DNA from: Gimesia chilikensis | GTDB lineage: Bacteria; Planctomycetota; Planctomycetia; Planctomycetales; Planctomycetaceae | Reading direction: 5' to 3' | Assembly: GCF_007744075.1 (NCBI RefSeq) | Contig: NZ_CP036266.1 | Location: forward strand, 3,271,748 to 3,335,747 | Length of the DNA: 64,000 nucleotides | Part shown: positions 40,793-48,755 of the stretch, in pieces | Position numbering within the stretch: the stretch's first letter is position 1 | How the letters are laid out: every line of letters starts with the position of its first letter | Notes under the pieces: model-generated | Seen by the model: only the letters and a program-made list of their open reading frames with translations | Told to the model about the DNA's origin: nothing | Databases searched by the model: none | Position numbers and translations under genes: made by a program

Positions 40793-42106
40793 ATGCGGCT
40801 TGCCATTTTTGAAGATCATTCTGCTCTGCAATTCTCACCGGTCTCGCTCATGCGACCGGTGTTTGAACTGCTGTGTGGTACCTGCTCACTCCGCGAGCGA
40901 CTGCTGCGAACCCTGCCCGTTGCGGAATGGGGCGTTCTGATCCGTCCGGTGCTGACAGAAGTCTATGCAGAATCGCATGCGGATGCCCGCATCAATGATG
41001 CACTCTGGTTAAGTGAAGCACCCACCCTGCTGATTAATGGCCGCTGGCTGCCCTCTAATGAGGATCTGAAACAGCTTGCCAGTGCTTCCACCGAGACAGT
41101 CGGGATGCAGGGCAACTGTGTGGCCTACCTGCTGCTGGATCCGGAAGAGTCAGTGCTGCTGACGACCGAAGCCTGGGATGACGCGATTGACCAGATCGCC
41201 GCGACCCGTAAACCATTGGCTGTGCAGGGACCGGAACTCCGCTATCCCTGGGATCTGGTGAATCAGAACCGTCAGCAGTTGCTGGAAGATTTTGCATCTG
41301 CATCAGATACCTTTGCCTCGGGCGGCGATGCCCTCAGCCTGACGATCGTCGGCTCTCCGGAACTGGTCCGGATTGCTGAGTCCGCTGAGATCGATCCCTT
41401 TGTTGTCTTTGACACGCGCCAGGGACCGATTGTGGTAGAAGCTGAGGCCCAGATTCAGGCATTCACCCGGATCGAGGGACCCGCCTACATTGGTCGGGGA
41501 ACCCGTCTGTTCCGCGCGAATTTCAAAGCGGGAACCAGTGCCGGCCCGTTCTGCCGACTGGGAGGCGAAATTGAAGAGTCGATCATTCACGGCTATGCGA
41601 ACAAGTACCATGACGGGTTTCTGGGGCACTCTTATATTTGTCCCTGGGTGAACCTGGGAGCACAGACCAGTAACAGTGATCTCAAAAACGATTACTCCAA
41701 CGTTAAGGTTCCCATCTCGGGCTATCCCGTTGATACCGGGGCCGTGAAGGTGGGATGTTTTATCGGCGACCACACTAAAACCGGGCTCAACAGCCTGTTC
41801 AATACCGGCACCTCGGTGGGCGTCATGTCGATGGTCCTCCCTACGGGAGAACTGCTGCCGAAACACATTCCATCCTTTTCCCGGTTCTGGCTGGGGCGGA
41901 TCGACGGGCAGATCGATCTGGACGGCATGCTGCAGCTGGCAGAGACTTCGATGCAGCGGCGGGGAATGAGCCTGACCACTGCCCAGCAGAAACTGCTGAA
42001 ACAGCTGCTGGATGAGAGTGCCGACGAACGCGAAACCGCGATTCAGTGGTGGGACCAGAAGCTGGCTTCCCGTGGTCCCCAGCCTTCCCTGCCTGCAGAA
42101 CACTGA
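40793..42106 (+). CDS. GlmU-like putative sugar nucleotidyltransferase/acyltransferase
   Basis: A 437-residue protein of the alternative GlmU family known from Bacteroidetes and planctomycetes. The N-terminal part begins RLAIFED and has LMRPVFELLCGTCSLRER in place of the usual Gly-rich pyrophosphorylase loop. The C-terminal part (about 200-390) shows left-handed beta-helix hexapeptide repeats with YIGRGTRLFRANFKAGTS, CRLGGEIEESIIHGYANKYHD, and LGHSYICPWVNLGAQTSNSD. It may make or activate UDP-GlcNAc, or act on another sugar phosphate. GGGAAG lies about 11 bases before the ATG. It is not linked to other envelope genes here. Confidence 0.85.
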   Translation: MRLAIFEDHSALQFSPVSLMRPVFELLCGTCSLRERLLRTLPVAEWGVLIRPVLTEVYAESHADARINDALWLSEAPTLLINGRWLPSNEDLKQLASASTETVGMQGNCVAYLLLDPEESVLLTTEAWDDAIDQIAATRKPLAVQGPELRYPWDLVNQNRQQLLEDFASASDTFASGGDALSLTIVGSPELVRIAESAEIDPFVVFDTRQGPIVVEAEAQIQAFTRIEGPAYIGRGTRLFRANFKAGTSAGPFCRLGGEIEESIIHGYANKYHDGFLGHSYICPWVNLGAQTSNSDLKNDYSNVKVPISGYPVDTGAVKVGCFIGDHTKTGLNSLFNTGTSVGVMSMVLPTGELLPKHIPSFSRFWLGRIDGQIDLDGMLQLAETSMQRRGMSLTTAQQKLLKQLLDESADERETAIQWWDQKLASRGPQPSLPAEH

Positions 42107-42558
42107 TTTTCAGATCAAAGTGACGACCTGCTGTCACAGTCAGACAAATCAGCGAACTTGTACGGCGTTCGTGTTGTCTTAACAGTGTGTCAGTCACCCG
42201 CGTCTGAGAGGTGCTGGGACTTGAGCGAAATCCGGGTGAATTCCGCTATTTCGTAAGACTTATCATCTTGATGTAAGAATGTCGCAAAAACGAGGACACT
42301 CGTGAGAGCGGCCCGAGGGGCGTTGTCATTCTTACCAGTCCACTGGTGAACTCAAGAGTCTGGCTTTGCAGGCATTTACGTTCGCATCCAGATGCAAATC
42401 TGTTTTTTGGCAGGTTTGGTACAGTCCTTGCGATTCTTCCAATTATCAGGCTTATCCGCAGGAGATCAGCCCGGCAGTGACTGATGAGCCAGTCATCGCT
42501 GAGAAAGCAAACGAGACAACCAAAAAGTGATATAAAAATGAAACAGGAGAAGAAGGTC
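42107..42558. other. 452-base gap, nothing clear
   Basis: Between the GlmU-like gene and the 72-aa protein gene. A minus-strand open frame of 157 codons (42719-42246) covers it but runs antisense through the next gene and has a leucine/phenylalanine-rich, motif-free translation, so it is rejected. No terminator or promoter is evident. Confidence 0.4.
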
Positions 42559-42777
42559 ATGTCAGAACAGGTCATGGAAGAGTTGTGGAACGGTTTATCC
42601 CCCGCAACCAACAGTATGGAACTGGCGAATGCAGTCATTGATCGTCTGCAGGAGCTGAATATCGATCTGCAGGACGTTTCACTGGCCGAGATGAAAAACC
42701 TGCTGGCGAAAGCCTGCACCTATCAGGCGGAGCGGCAGACGCGGAATCCCCGCCTGTCCGATTGCCTCGTTTCCTAG
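42559..42777 (+). CDS. small protein of unknown function
   Basis: About 72 residues from ATG 42559 (MSEQVMEELWNGLSP), chosen because AGGAG lies nine bases upstream; the frame opens at 42484. It is predicted helical and amphipathic, with Leu/Met-rich segments (LANAVIDRLQELNIDLQDVS), and ends in a polar, Arg-rich stretch. No family is recognised. The following gene also encodes a small protein, but a strong terminator lies between them. Confidence 0.5.
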   Translation: MSEQVMEELWNGLSPATNSMELANAVIDRLQELNIDLQDVSLAEMKNLLAKACTYQAERQTRNPRLSDCLVS

Positions 42778-42841
42778 ATCGGGGTTGTGGGAGAGGGGCG
42801 CGATCCGGTTGACGATTCCAGCAGAAATTACTTGAACCAGT

Positions 42842-42870
42842 CGCATTTCCAATGTTAAAACGGAAATGCG
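42842..42870 (+). other. perfect 9-bp hairpin preceding a terminator
   Basis: CGCATTTCC pairs with GGAAATGCG across an 11-base loop (AATGTTAAAAC). It lies 12 bases before the next, longer hairpin. The two together look like a structured RNA leader or a tandem-terminator region. Confidence 0.6.
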
Positions 42871-42882
42871 TGGGAACAGCTT

Positions 42883-42930
42883 AAGCGAGCCTGTTGTTTT
42901 CCATGTGAAGACAACAGGCTCGCTTTTTTA
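42883..42930 (+). terminator. strong Rho-independent terminator abutting a start codon
   Basis: AAGCGAGCCTGTTGT pairs with ACAACAGGCTCGCTT (15 base pairs, 13-base loop) and is followed by six T. It ends 16 bases before the start codon of the next gene at 42946, which is unusually close. It could terminate the 42559 gene or attenuate the next one. Confidence 0.9.
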
Positions 42931-42945
42931 ATGAAAGGCACCTCA

Positions 42946-43218
42946 ATGGACGACACTTCCGCAGAAAATTCTCAACCCAATGCCGATGACTCTGACCAGA
43001 CCAAAGCCATGGAGCAGATTGTCGAATCGCTCCGCCAGGGGAATAAAATCGAGGCCATCAAAGAGTACCGGGAACTGACTGGTTCCGGGCTGAAAGAATC
43101 GAAGGAAGCTATTGAAGCTCTGATTCAGAAATATGAGATCCCGATGAAGTCGGGCTGTGCCTCTCTCCTGTTGATCGGGCTTTCTTCGACGCTGCTGCTG
43201 GTATTCGTCTGCTGGTAA
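42946..43218 (+). CDS. small membrane protein with L7/L12-C-terminal-like motif
   Basis: About 90 residues. Start at ATG 42946 with AAAGG seven bases upstream; another ATG lies at 42931. An acidic, disordered N-terminus (about 1-25) is followed by a helical module, NKIEAIKEYRELTGSGLKES, which matches the helix-turn-helix of the ribosomal protein L7/L12 C-terminal domain (KxxAIKxxRxxTGLGLKEAK). A C-terminal transmembrane helix (about 68-88, SLLLIGLSSTLLLVFVCW) anchors it. Function unknown; compare the protein at 21239. Confidence 0.75.
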   Translation: MDDTSAENSQPNADDSDQTKAMEQIVESLRQGNKIEAIKEYRELTGSGLKESKEAIEALIQKYEIPMKSGCASLLLIGLSSTLLLVFVCW

Positions 43219-43582
43219 CCTGATCCGGGGCTGTGTGATACGCTCAATTCCCCGGCATCGCTCTCTTGAAATCCTGGTACCCGCGTCTGCCTGGTCAGGC
43301 GAATTTGCTCCCCCTGGAAGAGATTAACAAGCGGTTAATTTCTTTTTTTATAAAACTCCTAAACAAATCCCGATTCTTCTTGAGCACCTGCCTGTCGCAT
43401 GTATACTCGATTATATAAGAACATTAAGCTGCTCTAACTACTCTCTCACGATCTTTCACTTCTATTCGATAAAGCCTTCCGGATAACCATTCCATCTTTC
43501 TCCCGGGAATATCGGATTGGATGGCTCTGACCGGATCTTAATAATTCATGATTTCTTATCGTTTTTTTATTAGGAGTGCGTC
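43219..43582. other. 364-base gap with a promoter candidate
   Basis: AT-rich stretch upstream of the DUF1559 gene. It contains the -35/-10 candidate described at 43380-43407 and a long AT-rich tract near 43325-43360 that might act as an UP-like element. No gene is seen. Confidence 0.4.
43380..43407 (+). promoter_or_regulatory. candidate sigma-70 type promoter
   Basis: TTGAGC at 43380-43385 and TATACT at 43402-43407 are separated by 16 bases. The expected transcript would have a leader of about 170 bases before the DUF1559 gene at 43583. The match is moderate and untested. Confidence 0.4.
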
Positions 43583-44563
43583 ATGTCTTTCAGTCCTCTT
43601 CAACGGAGACGCGGATTTACATTAATTGAACTACTGGTCGTGATCGCCATCATTGCGATTCTGATCGCCCTGCTTCTGCCTGCGGTCCAGCAGGCCCGCG
43701 AAGCAGCTCGTCGTGCCAGCTGTAAAAACAAGCTCAGGCAGGTCGCTCTGGCCCTGCACAACTACCACGATGCTCACAGTGTCTTCCCCCCCGGCGGAAT
43801 CACCTACGGCTGGTGTACCCTGGCAACTCCTGATCCCGGTCGTACGACCCATAATAAAAACGGACTCTGTCTGTTGTTGCCTTATCTCGATCAGTCTCCC
43901 CTCTACAACCGACTCAACCTGGATACTGCCAACAGTGCGCAGAATACCGGGTACTGTTGCAGCTATGGTGGGGCATCCAGTCCCCTGGCAGGAAATCCGG
44001 CGGACAATGCGGATGAGATGGCTGTCCTGCTGGACGTCTTCCTCTGCCCTTCCGATTCCGGGTCGACACACCTCGGAACAGGAGCTCCCTATGGAACCTC
44101 AGTTGCGCCTGGTCCAGCCAAAACCAATTATGAATTGAGTGCCGACCAGACAATCGACTGTAACCTCTGGTCGAGACAGGCTCCGAATGCCCGCAAGATG
44201 TTCGGCGAGAACAGCCGGTGCCGGATTCGCGATGTCAAAGATGGAACCTCGAACACCCTGATGGTCTGCGAGACAACGCGTACCGTTGCCAACGGCGAAC
44301 CTCCGGCCTGGGGGATGCGTGGCTGGGTGACTACAGGCGGGGATATCGACCCCGGAATCAATGTCTGGGATATCCCGACCGGCTGGACGCGACCCGATAC
44401 CGGAAACCTCAACAGCTGGGGGCAGGTGGGAAGTCTGCATACCGGCGGGGCTCACTTTGGTCTCGGCGACGGATCGGTCCGCTTCATTTCGGAAAATACA
44501 GACCTCACTCTGCTGAGACGACTGGGGACCATTTCAGACGGTTTTGTCGTCGAAATTCCCTAG
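43583..44563 (+). CDS. DUF1559 family protein with prepilin-type N-terminus
   Basis: A 326-residue protein of the family hugely expanded in planctomycetes. The N-terminus RRRGFTLIELLVVIAIIAIL is a type IV prepilin-like signal: cleavage between Gly11 and Phe12, with Glu16 at mature position 5. The mature protein begins with a long hydrophobic helix and PAVQQAREAARR. The C-terminus has the family end motif HTGGAHFGLGDGSVRFIS. AGGAG lies seven bases before the ATG. A small lipoprotein gene follows 45 bases downstream, the usual arrangement. The function is unknown; possibly a surface fibre or pseudopilin. Confidence 0.93.
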   Translation: MSFSPLQRRRGFTLIELLVVIAIIAILIALLLPAVQQAREAARRASCKNKLRQVALALHNYHDAHSVFPPGGITYGWCTLATPDPGRTTHNKNGLCLLLPYLDQSPLYNRLNLDTANSAQNTGYCCSYGGASSPLAGNPADNADEMAVLLDVFLCPSDSGSTHLGTGAPYGTSVAPGPAKTNYELSADQTIDCNLWSRQAPNARKMFGENSRCRIRDVKDGTSNTLMVCETTRTVANGEPPAWGMRGWVTTGGDIDPGINVWDIPTGWTRPDTGNLNSWGQVGSLHTGGAHFGLGDGSVRFISENTDLTLLRRLGTISDGFVVEIP

Positions 44564-44608
44564 TTCTGAGTTACAACCTGAGTTTAACATTCTTGCGTGA
44601 GGTACTTC

Positions 44609-45073
44609 ATGATACTTATTCCAGGGAAGCGCACGGCTCTGGGAGCCGTGTTGCTGATGTGCAGTCTCTGTATCGGCTGTGGTGGTAAACCTGAGGGGCC
44701 GGAACTCGGCCCCGTCACCGGGGTGGTTCTGCTCAATGAAGAACCACTGGAAAATGCTGACCTGTTCTTTATGCCCATTGAGAGTACCCCCGGCGTGGGG
44801 GGACAGGGGCGATCCAAAGAGGGGGGGAAATTCGAAGTGGTTTATTTTCGGGGCGGCGAAGGTTTGCCGGCGGGCACCTATCGCGTGGCCGTCAGTTATC
44901 GTCTGATGCCCGATGGTACACCTGTTCCGGAAGGAGACGATACCCCTCCGATTGAATCCCCGGCCACAGAGTCGTTGCCCGCGAAATACTCGAGCAAAGA
45001 CAATTCGGAGCTGCAGGTGAAAGTCGAACCGGGGCAGCCGATCGAACTGAAACTGACTGGCAAGAAGAAGTAA
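44609..45073 (+). CDS. lipoprotein with carboxypeptidase-regulatory-like fold
   Basis: About 154 residues. Start ATG 44609 with GAGG six bases upstream; a GTG at 44597 is in frame. Lipoprotein signal with lipobox SLCIGC (lipid-bearing Cys near 25). The mature domain begins GPVTGVVLLNEEPLENADLF and has YRVAVSYR, the pattern of transthyretin/carboxypeptidase-regulatory-like beta-sandwiches that often follow DUF1559 genes. It is probably an outer-membrane or periplasmic accessory of the DUF1559 protein. Confidence 0.85.
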   Translation: MILIPGKRTALGAVLLMCSLCIGCGGKPEGPELGPVTGVVLLNEEPLENADLFFMPIESTPGVGGQGRSKEGGKFEVVYFRGGEGLPAGTYRVAVSYRLMPDGTPVPEGDDTPPIESPATESLPAKYSSKDNSELQVKVEPGQPIELKLTGKKK

Positions 45074-45406
45074 GCCGTTAAGGAGCCCGTTCAGTGGGCT
45101 GGACTATAAATGAGAAACAAAAGCAGGCAGGTATTCTGAAGTTTAGCAGGATGCCTGCCTTTTTTATTCGCTATGGAGAGAAACGGAGAAAGTCGAGTTC
45201 AACTTAATTGCTCCCGTTTTCAGCCGGGAAACCTGTTCTCAGAAAAGTTTCCTAATGAAATCATCTTTTCTTCACATTTACCACACAATTTGTCATCATA
45301 TTACGTGCTGGATTGAATTTACGTAATCAGTACTTAAGCTGAATACGGTGAATGATTTCCCGATAGCAACCCGCCCGACCTGACCCCCTCCTCGAAAGGT
45401 GATTGC
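45074..45406. other. 333-base gap with terminator, otherwise empty
   Basis: After the terminator at 45119-45151 there is an AT-rich region (45235-45330) upstream of the gene at 45407, which should contain its promoter. TTGAAT at about 45313 has no well-placed -10 partner. Confidence 0.4.
45119..45151 (+). terminator. Rho-independent terminator of the DUF1559-lipoprotein unit
   Basis: GGCAGGTATTCT pairs with AGGATGCCTGCC (12 pairs including two G-U) and is followed by six T. It starts about 45 bases after the lipoprotein stop. Confidence 0.8.
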
Positions 45407-46681
45407 ATGAGACGGTTATTAATACCAGTGACTCTGCTAAGCGCCCTGTTAACGACAACTGTCATCTGGGCCTGTTCCGTTCCCGTATTTCGGTACGCGC
45501 TGGAACGCTGGCCCGCAGATCAATACAGCGCCGTGGTATTTCACCGTGGTCCACTTCAACCGGAACAACAGCGTGTCGTCGACCTGTTTGCCAGGGAGGG
45601 GGCTGTCGCCCGGCAGTCCGCGAATGTTGAACTGAAGCTGGTCGACCTGGATGTCGACCCGGCACCACAAGATCTGGAACTCTGGAAACGACAGGATTCC
45701 CAGACACTGCCTCTGCTGGTCATGCGGACTCCCCTGCCCGCTCCGGTACCGGTGGGCTTCTGGTCGGGAGAACTGACGGAAGAAAACGTAACGCGACTCA
45801 TCGATTCCCCCTTGCGTCAAAAGATTGCTAAACAGCTGATTGACGGTCAGACCGCGGTCTGGGTCTTTCTGGAATCTGGTGACGCGGAACAGGACAAGGC
45901 CGCACTGGAGCAGCTCAAAGCCGAACTGAAGCGGATGGAGAAGACACTCAAACTCCCCGAAATCGAACAGGCCGATATTGAACAGGGACTGGTCAGCGTC
46001 GCGCCGGAAAGCCTCAAGCTTAAATTCAGCGTGGAAACCTTGTCTCGCAAAGAGGCTGCAGAAGACTATTTCACACGCATGCTGATCGCCACCGAAAACG
46101 ATCTGCATGAGTTCAGCGACGAACCGATGGCACTGCCGGTGTTTGGTCGTGGACGCGTGCTGTATGCTCTGATCGGCAAAGGGATCAATCCCGGGACCAT
46201 CGAGCAGGCCTGTCGGGATCTGACGGGCCCCTGTACCTGTCAGGTGAAAGACCAGAATCCAGGGACCGACCTGCTGATGGCGGTCAACTGGGAGAAACTG
46301 GTAACACCTACTCCCCAGGAAGAAAAAGAGATTCCCGACCTGACCGGGCTGACCAGCTTCTCAAAACAGGGCGCTGATGCAGCACAGGGGCTGTCGATGT
46401 CGAAAGAAAAAGAACAGAAATCGGATCAGGCGACACCGAAAACAGAGAGCGTATCAGCAGAGCAGACAGCTCAGGCGGAACCAGCTACGGCCGAAACGAA
46501 AGTCCAGACGCAGGAGAGTGATTCCGCTGATGCAGGTACAACCGAACTTCCTGCTGCGGGAACCACAGAAGCGGCTCAAAGCAGCTCACTGCTGCGGAAT
46601 CTTTCGATCCTGGCTGTGCTGGCAATCGTGATCGTGCTGGCTGCGAGCTACATCGTTATGGGACGTAAATCAGAGAGTTGA
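45407..46681 (+). CDS. membrane protein partner of the adjacent ABC exporter
   Basis: A 424-residue protein of unknown function. The N-terminus has a signal-like helix ending WACSVPVFRYALERW; the Cys could be lipidated, but the -2 Trp is unusual. The mature region (30-320) is alpha/beta with LKLVDLDVDPAPQDLELWKR and thioredoxin-like spacing (VWVFLESGD...), though no CxxC active site is present. Then come a low-complexity Gln/Thr/Ala/Glu-rich linker (330-395) and a C-terminal transmembrane helix (about 396-417). AAAGG lies about seven bases before the ATG. It is the first gene of the long array; a permease and ATPase of a MacB/LolCDE type follow. Confidence 0.75.
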   Translation: MRRLLIPVTLLSALLTTTVIWACSVPVFRYALERWPADQYSAVVFHRGPLQPEQQRVVDLFAREGAVARQSANVELKLVDLDVDPAPQDLELWKRQDSQTLPLLVMRTPLPAPVPVGFWSGELTEENVTRLIDSPLRQKIAKQLIDGQTAVWVFLESGDAEQDKAALEQLKAELKRMEKTLKLPEIEQADIEQGLVSVAPESLKLKFSVETLSRKEAAEDYFTRMLIATENDLHEFSDEPMALPVFGRGRVLYALIGKGINPGTIEQACRDLTGPCTCQVKDQNPGTDLLMAVNWEKLVTPTPQEEKEIPDLTGLTSFSKQGADAAQGLSMSKEKEQKSDQATPKTESVSAEQTAQAEPATAETKVQTQESDSADAGTTELPAAGTTEAAQSSSLLRNLSILAVLAIVIVLAASYIVMGRKSES

Positions 46682-46737
46682 AATTTCAGATCTGTATCTG
46701 AATCCCTCACTCCATCAGGAAATCAAGAGCGGGCATT

Positions 46738-48018
46738 ATGTCAATTTTTCATCTGATTCTTCAGGAAATGCAGCACCGGAAAATGAATTTTCTGCTGGGG
46801 CTGCTGTCGGTGATCGTTGCGGTCGGCTGTCTGATTGCCGCCCTGACTCTGTTGCAGGCGGACGAAATTCAGACCGCACTGATTCTGCAACAGAAGGAAG
46901 ATGAGGTGAAACAGGCGGGAGCCGAGCTGAAAGATGCGATGCGGAAGATTACCAAGGGGCTCGGGTTTAATATTCTGATCCTCCCTGCCGACCAGGACCT
47001 GGAAGAGTTTCACCTGACCGGCGTCGTCTCGGGAACGATGCCCGAGGACAATATGCGGAAGCTGTCTGAATCCAAAATTGTCACCATCAACCACATGCTG
47101 CCGATGGTGGCGAAGAAAGTGACCTGGCCCGAAAAGGAACTGGATATCATTCTCACCGGCACCCGCGGTGAAGTGCCCCAGTTGCATCGGGCTCTGAAGA
47201 AACCACTACAGCAACCCGTGCCCGCGGGGGCAATGGTGCTGGGCTACCAGGTGCAGAAGAAAACCGGTCTCAAAGTGGGCGACGAAGTCCAACTGATGGG
47301 CAAAGGGTTCAAGGTCGCCAAGGTCTTCCCCGAACGGGGGAACTCCGATGACAGTACCGTGTGGATCAATCTCAAAGAAGCGCAGCAATTGCTGGGCATG
47401 GAAAATCTGCTGAATGCCATTCTGGCGCTGGAATGTAACTGTGCTACCGAAGATCGAGTCGCAGAAATCCGCAAGGATGTAGCTGAGATTCTGCCCGGCA
47501 CCCAGATCATCGAACGTGGCCCTCCTGCCCTGGCCCGCGCCGAAGCACGCAACACGGCGGCTGCGACCGCGGTCGCATCACTGGAGCAGGAAAAGGCCAA
47601 TCGGATTAAACTGATCGAACGGCATGCCAGTTTTGCCGCGATCCTGGTGCCTCTCGTGGTGTTGGGGTGTGGCGCCTGGATTGGTTTCCTTTCACTGGAA
47701 AACGTCCGCCGCCGGGCAACCGAGATCGGAATTCTGCGGGCGATTGGCGTGCGTTCTTCCCAGGTCTTCGGAATCTTTATCATCAAAGCACTGCTGATCG
47801 GCCTCGTGGGGGCGTTGATCGGCTATTTTCTGGGCTATTGGATCGGCGTTACCTGGGGTGACCTGCCTGCGGCTGCAGATCCGGCGCAGGTCCTCTTTTC
47901 GGGACGCTGGTTACTGTTGAGCCTGGTGTTCGCCCCCCTGCTGTCCAGTCTCTCCAGCTGGATCCCTGCCCTGCTGGCGGCCCGACAGGATCCTGCCACC
48001 ATTCTCCAGGAAGGATGA
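46738..48018 (+). CDS. FtsX-like ABC transporter permease
   Basis: A 426-residue permease with the MacB/LolC/FtsX topology: N-terminal helix (about 18-40), a large extracytoplasmic domain (about 45-285) containing a coiled-coil end (ALARAEARNTAAATAVASLE), and three helices at about 300-322, 348-375 and 390-412. The membrane domain has LGCGAWIGFLSLENVRRRATEIGILRAIG, the family signature. Together with the ATPase 10 bases downstream it forms an exporter or lipoprotein-extracting machine rather than an importer. Confidence 0.9.
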   Translation: MSIFHLILQEMQHRKMNFLLGLLSVIVAVGCLIAALTLLQADEIQTALILQQKEDEVKQAGAELKDAMRKITKGLGFNILILPADQDLEEFHLTGVVSGTMPEDNMRKLSESKIVTINHMLPMVAKKVTWPEKELDIILTGTRGEVPQLHRALKKPLQQPVPAGAMVLGYQVQKKTGLKVGDEVQLMGKGFKVAKVFPERGNSDDSTVWINLKEAQQLLGMENLLNAILALECNCATEDRVAEIRKDVAEILPGTQIIERGPPALARAEARNTAAATAVASLEQEKANRIKLIERHASFAAILVPLVVLGCGAWIGFLSLENVRRRATEIGILRAIGVRSSQVFGIFIIKALLIGLVGALIGYFLGYWIGVTWGDLPAAADPAQVLFSGRWLLLSLVFAPLLSSLSSWIPALLAARQDPATILQEG

Positions 48019-48028
48019 TTACATCACG

Positions 48029-48718
48029 ATGTTACTTGAACTGGAACAACTGTCGAAATCATTCAAGTCCGGTCCGGGCCGTGTCCAGGCAGTGGACGGC
48101 GTGAGCCTGACCGTCGATGCGACTGAGTTCGTAGCGATTCAGGGCCCCAGCGGCTGTGGTAAGTCGACACTGTTGCTGATGGCGGGGGGACTGCTCAGCC
48201 CCGATTCCGGCCAGGTACTGATCGAAGGGACTAACCCGTATCGTCTTTCGAGTGATCAACGGGCCCGTTTCCGTTCTCAACATCTGGGCTTTGTCTTTCA
48301 GCAGTTCCACCTCGTACCCTACCTGAATGTGCTGGATAACGTGTTAACGCCGGCCCTGGCATCGAATCGGAGTCAGGCCCGCGAACGCGCCCGTGCATTG
48401 ATTGAACAATTCGGCCTGGAACAGCGTCTGCATCATACCCCGGCCCAGTTGAGTACCGGGGAAAAGCAGCGGGTGGCTCTGGCCCGGGCCCTGTTTCATC
48501 AGCCGAAAATTCTGCTGGCAGATGAGCCGACAGGCAACCTGGACAGCGAGAACTCCACTATCGTATTGAACGCACTCAGTCAGTTTGCCGCCGATGGTGG
48601 TTGCGTACTCATGGTCTCGCACGATGACCAGGCAGTACAGTCGGCGCAACGCGTGTTGGGGATCAGGGATGGTCGCCTCGTGACTCCTCAAGAATCAGAA
48701 TCGTTAGTCAACTCCTGA
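48029..48718 (+). CDS. ABC transporter ATP-binding protein (LolD/MacB-like)
   Basis: A 229-residue ATPase. Walker A GPSGCGKSTLLL, Q-loop FVFQQFHLVPYL, signature LSTGEKQRVALARAL, Walker B ILLADEPTGNLD and switch His in MVSHD are all present, in the form seen in the LolD/MacB/FtsE group. The signature reads LSTGE rather than LSGGQ. It serves the permease encoded just upstream. Confidence 0.93.
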   Translation: MLLELEQLSKSFKSGPGRVQAVDGVSLTVDATEFVAIQGPSGCGKSTLLLMAGGLLSPDSGQVLIEGTNPYRLSSDQRARFRSQHLGFVFQQFHLVPYLNVLDNVLTPALASNRSQARERARALIEQFGLEQRLHHTPAQLSTGEKQRVALARALFHQPKILLADEPTGNLDSENSTIVLNALSQFAADGGCVLMVSHDDQAVQSAQRVLGIRDGRLVTPQESESLVNS

Positions 48719-48755
48719 GAATCAATTTCGCTCAGTAAGTATACAGGACAAGAGA

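Noticed and set aside
42246-42719. 157-codon open frame on the minus strand
   Set aside because: Runs antisense across a better supported small gene and has no recognisable features.
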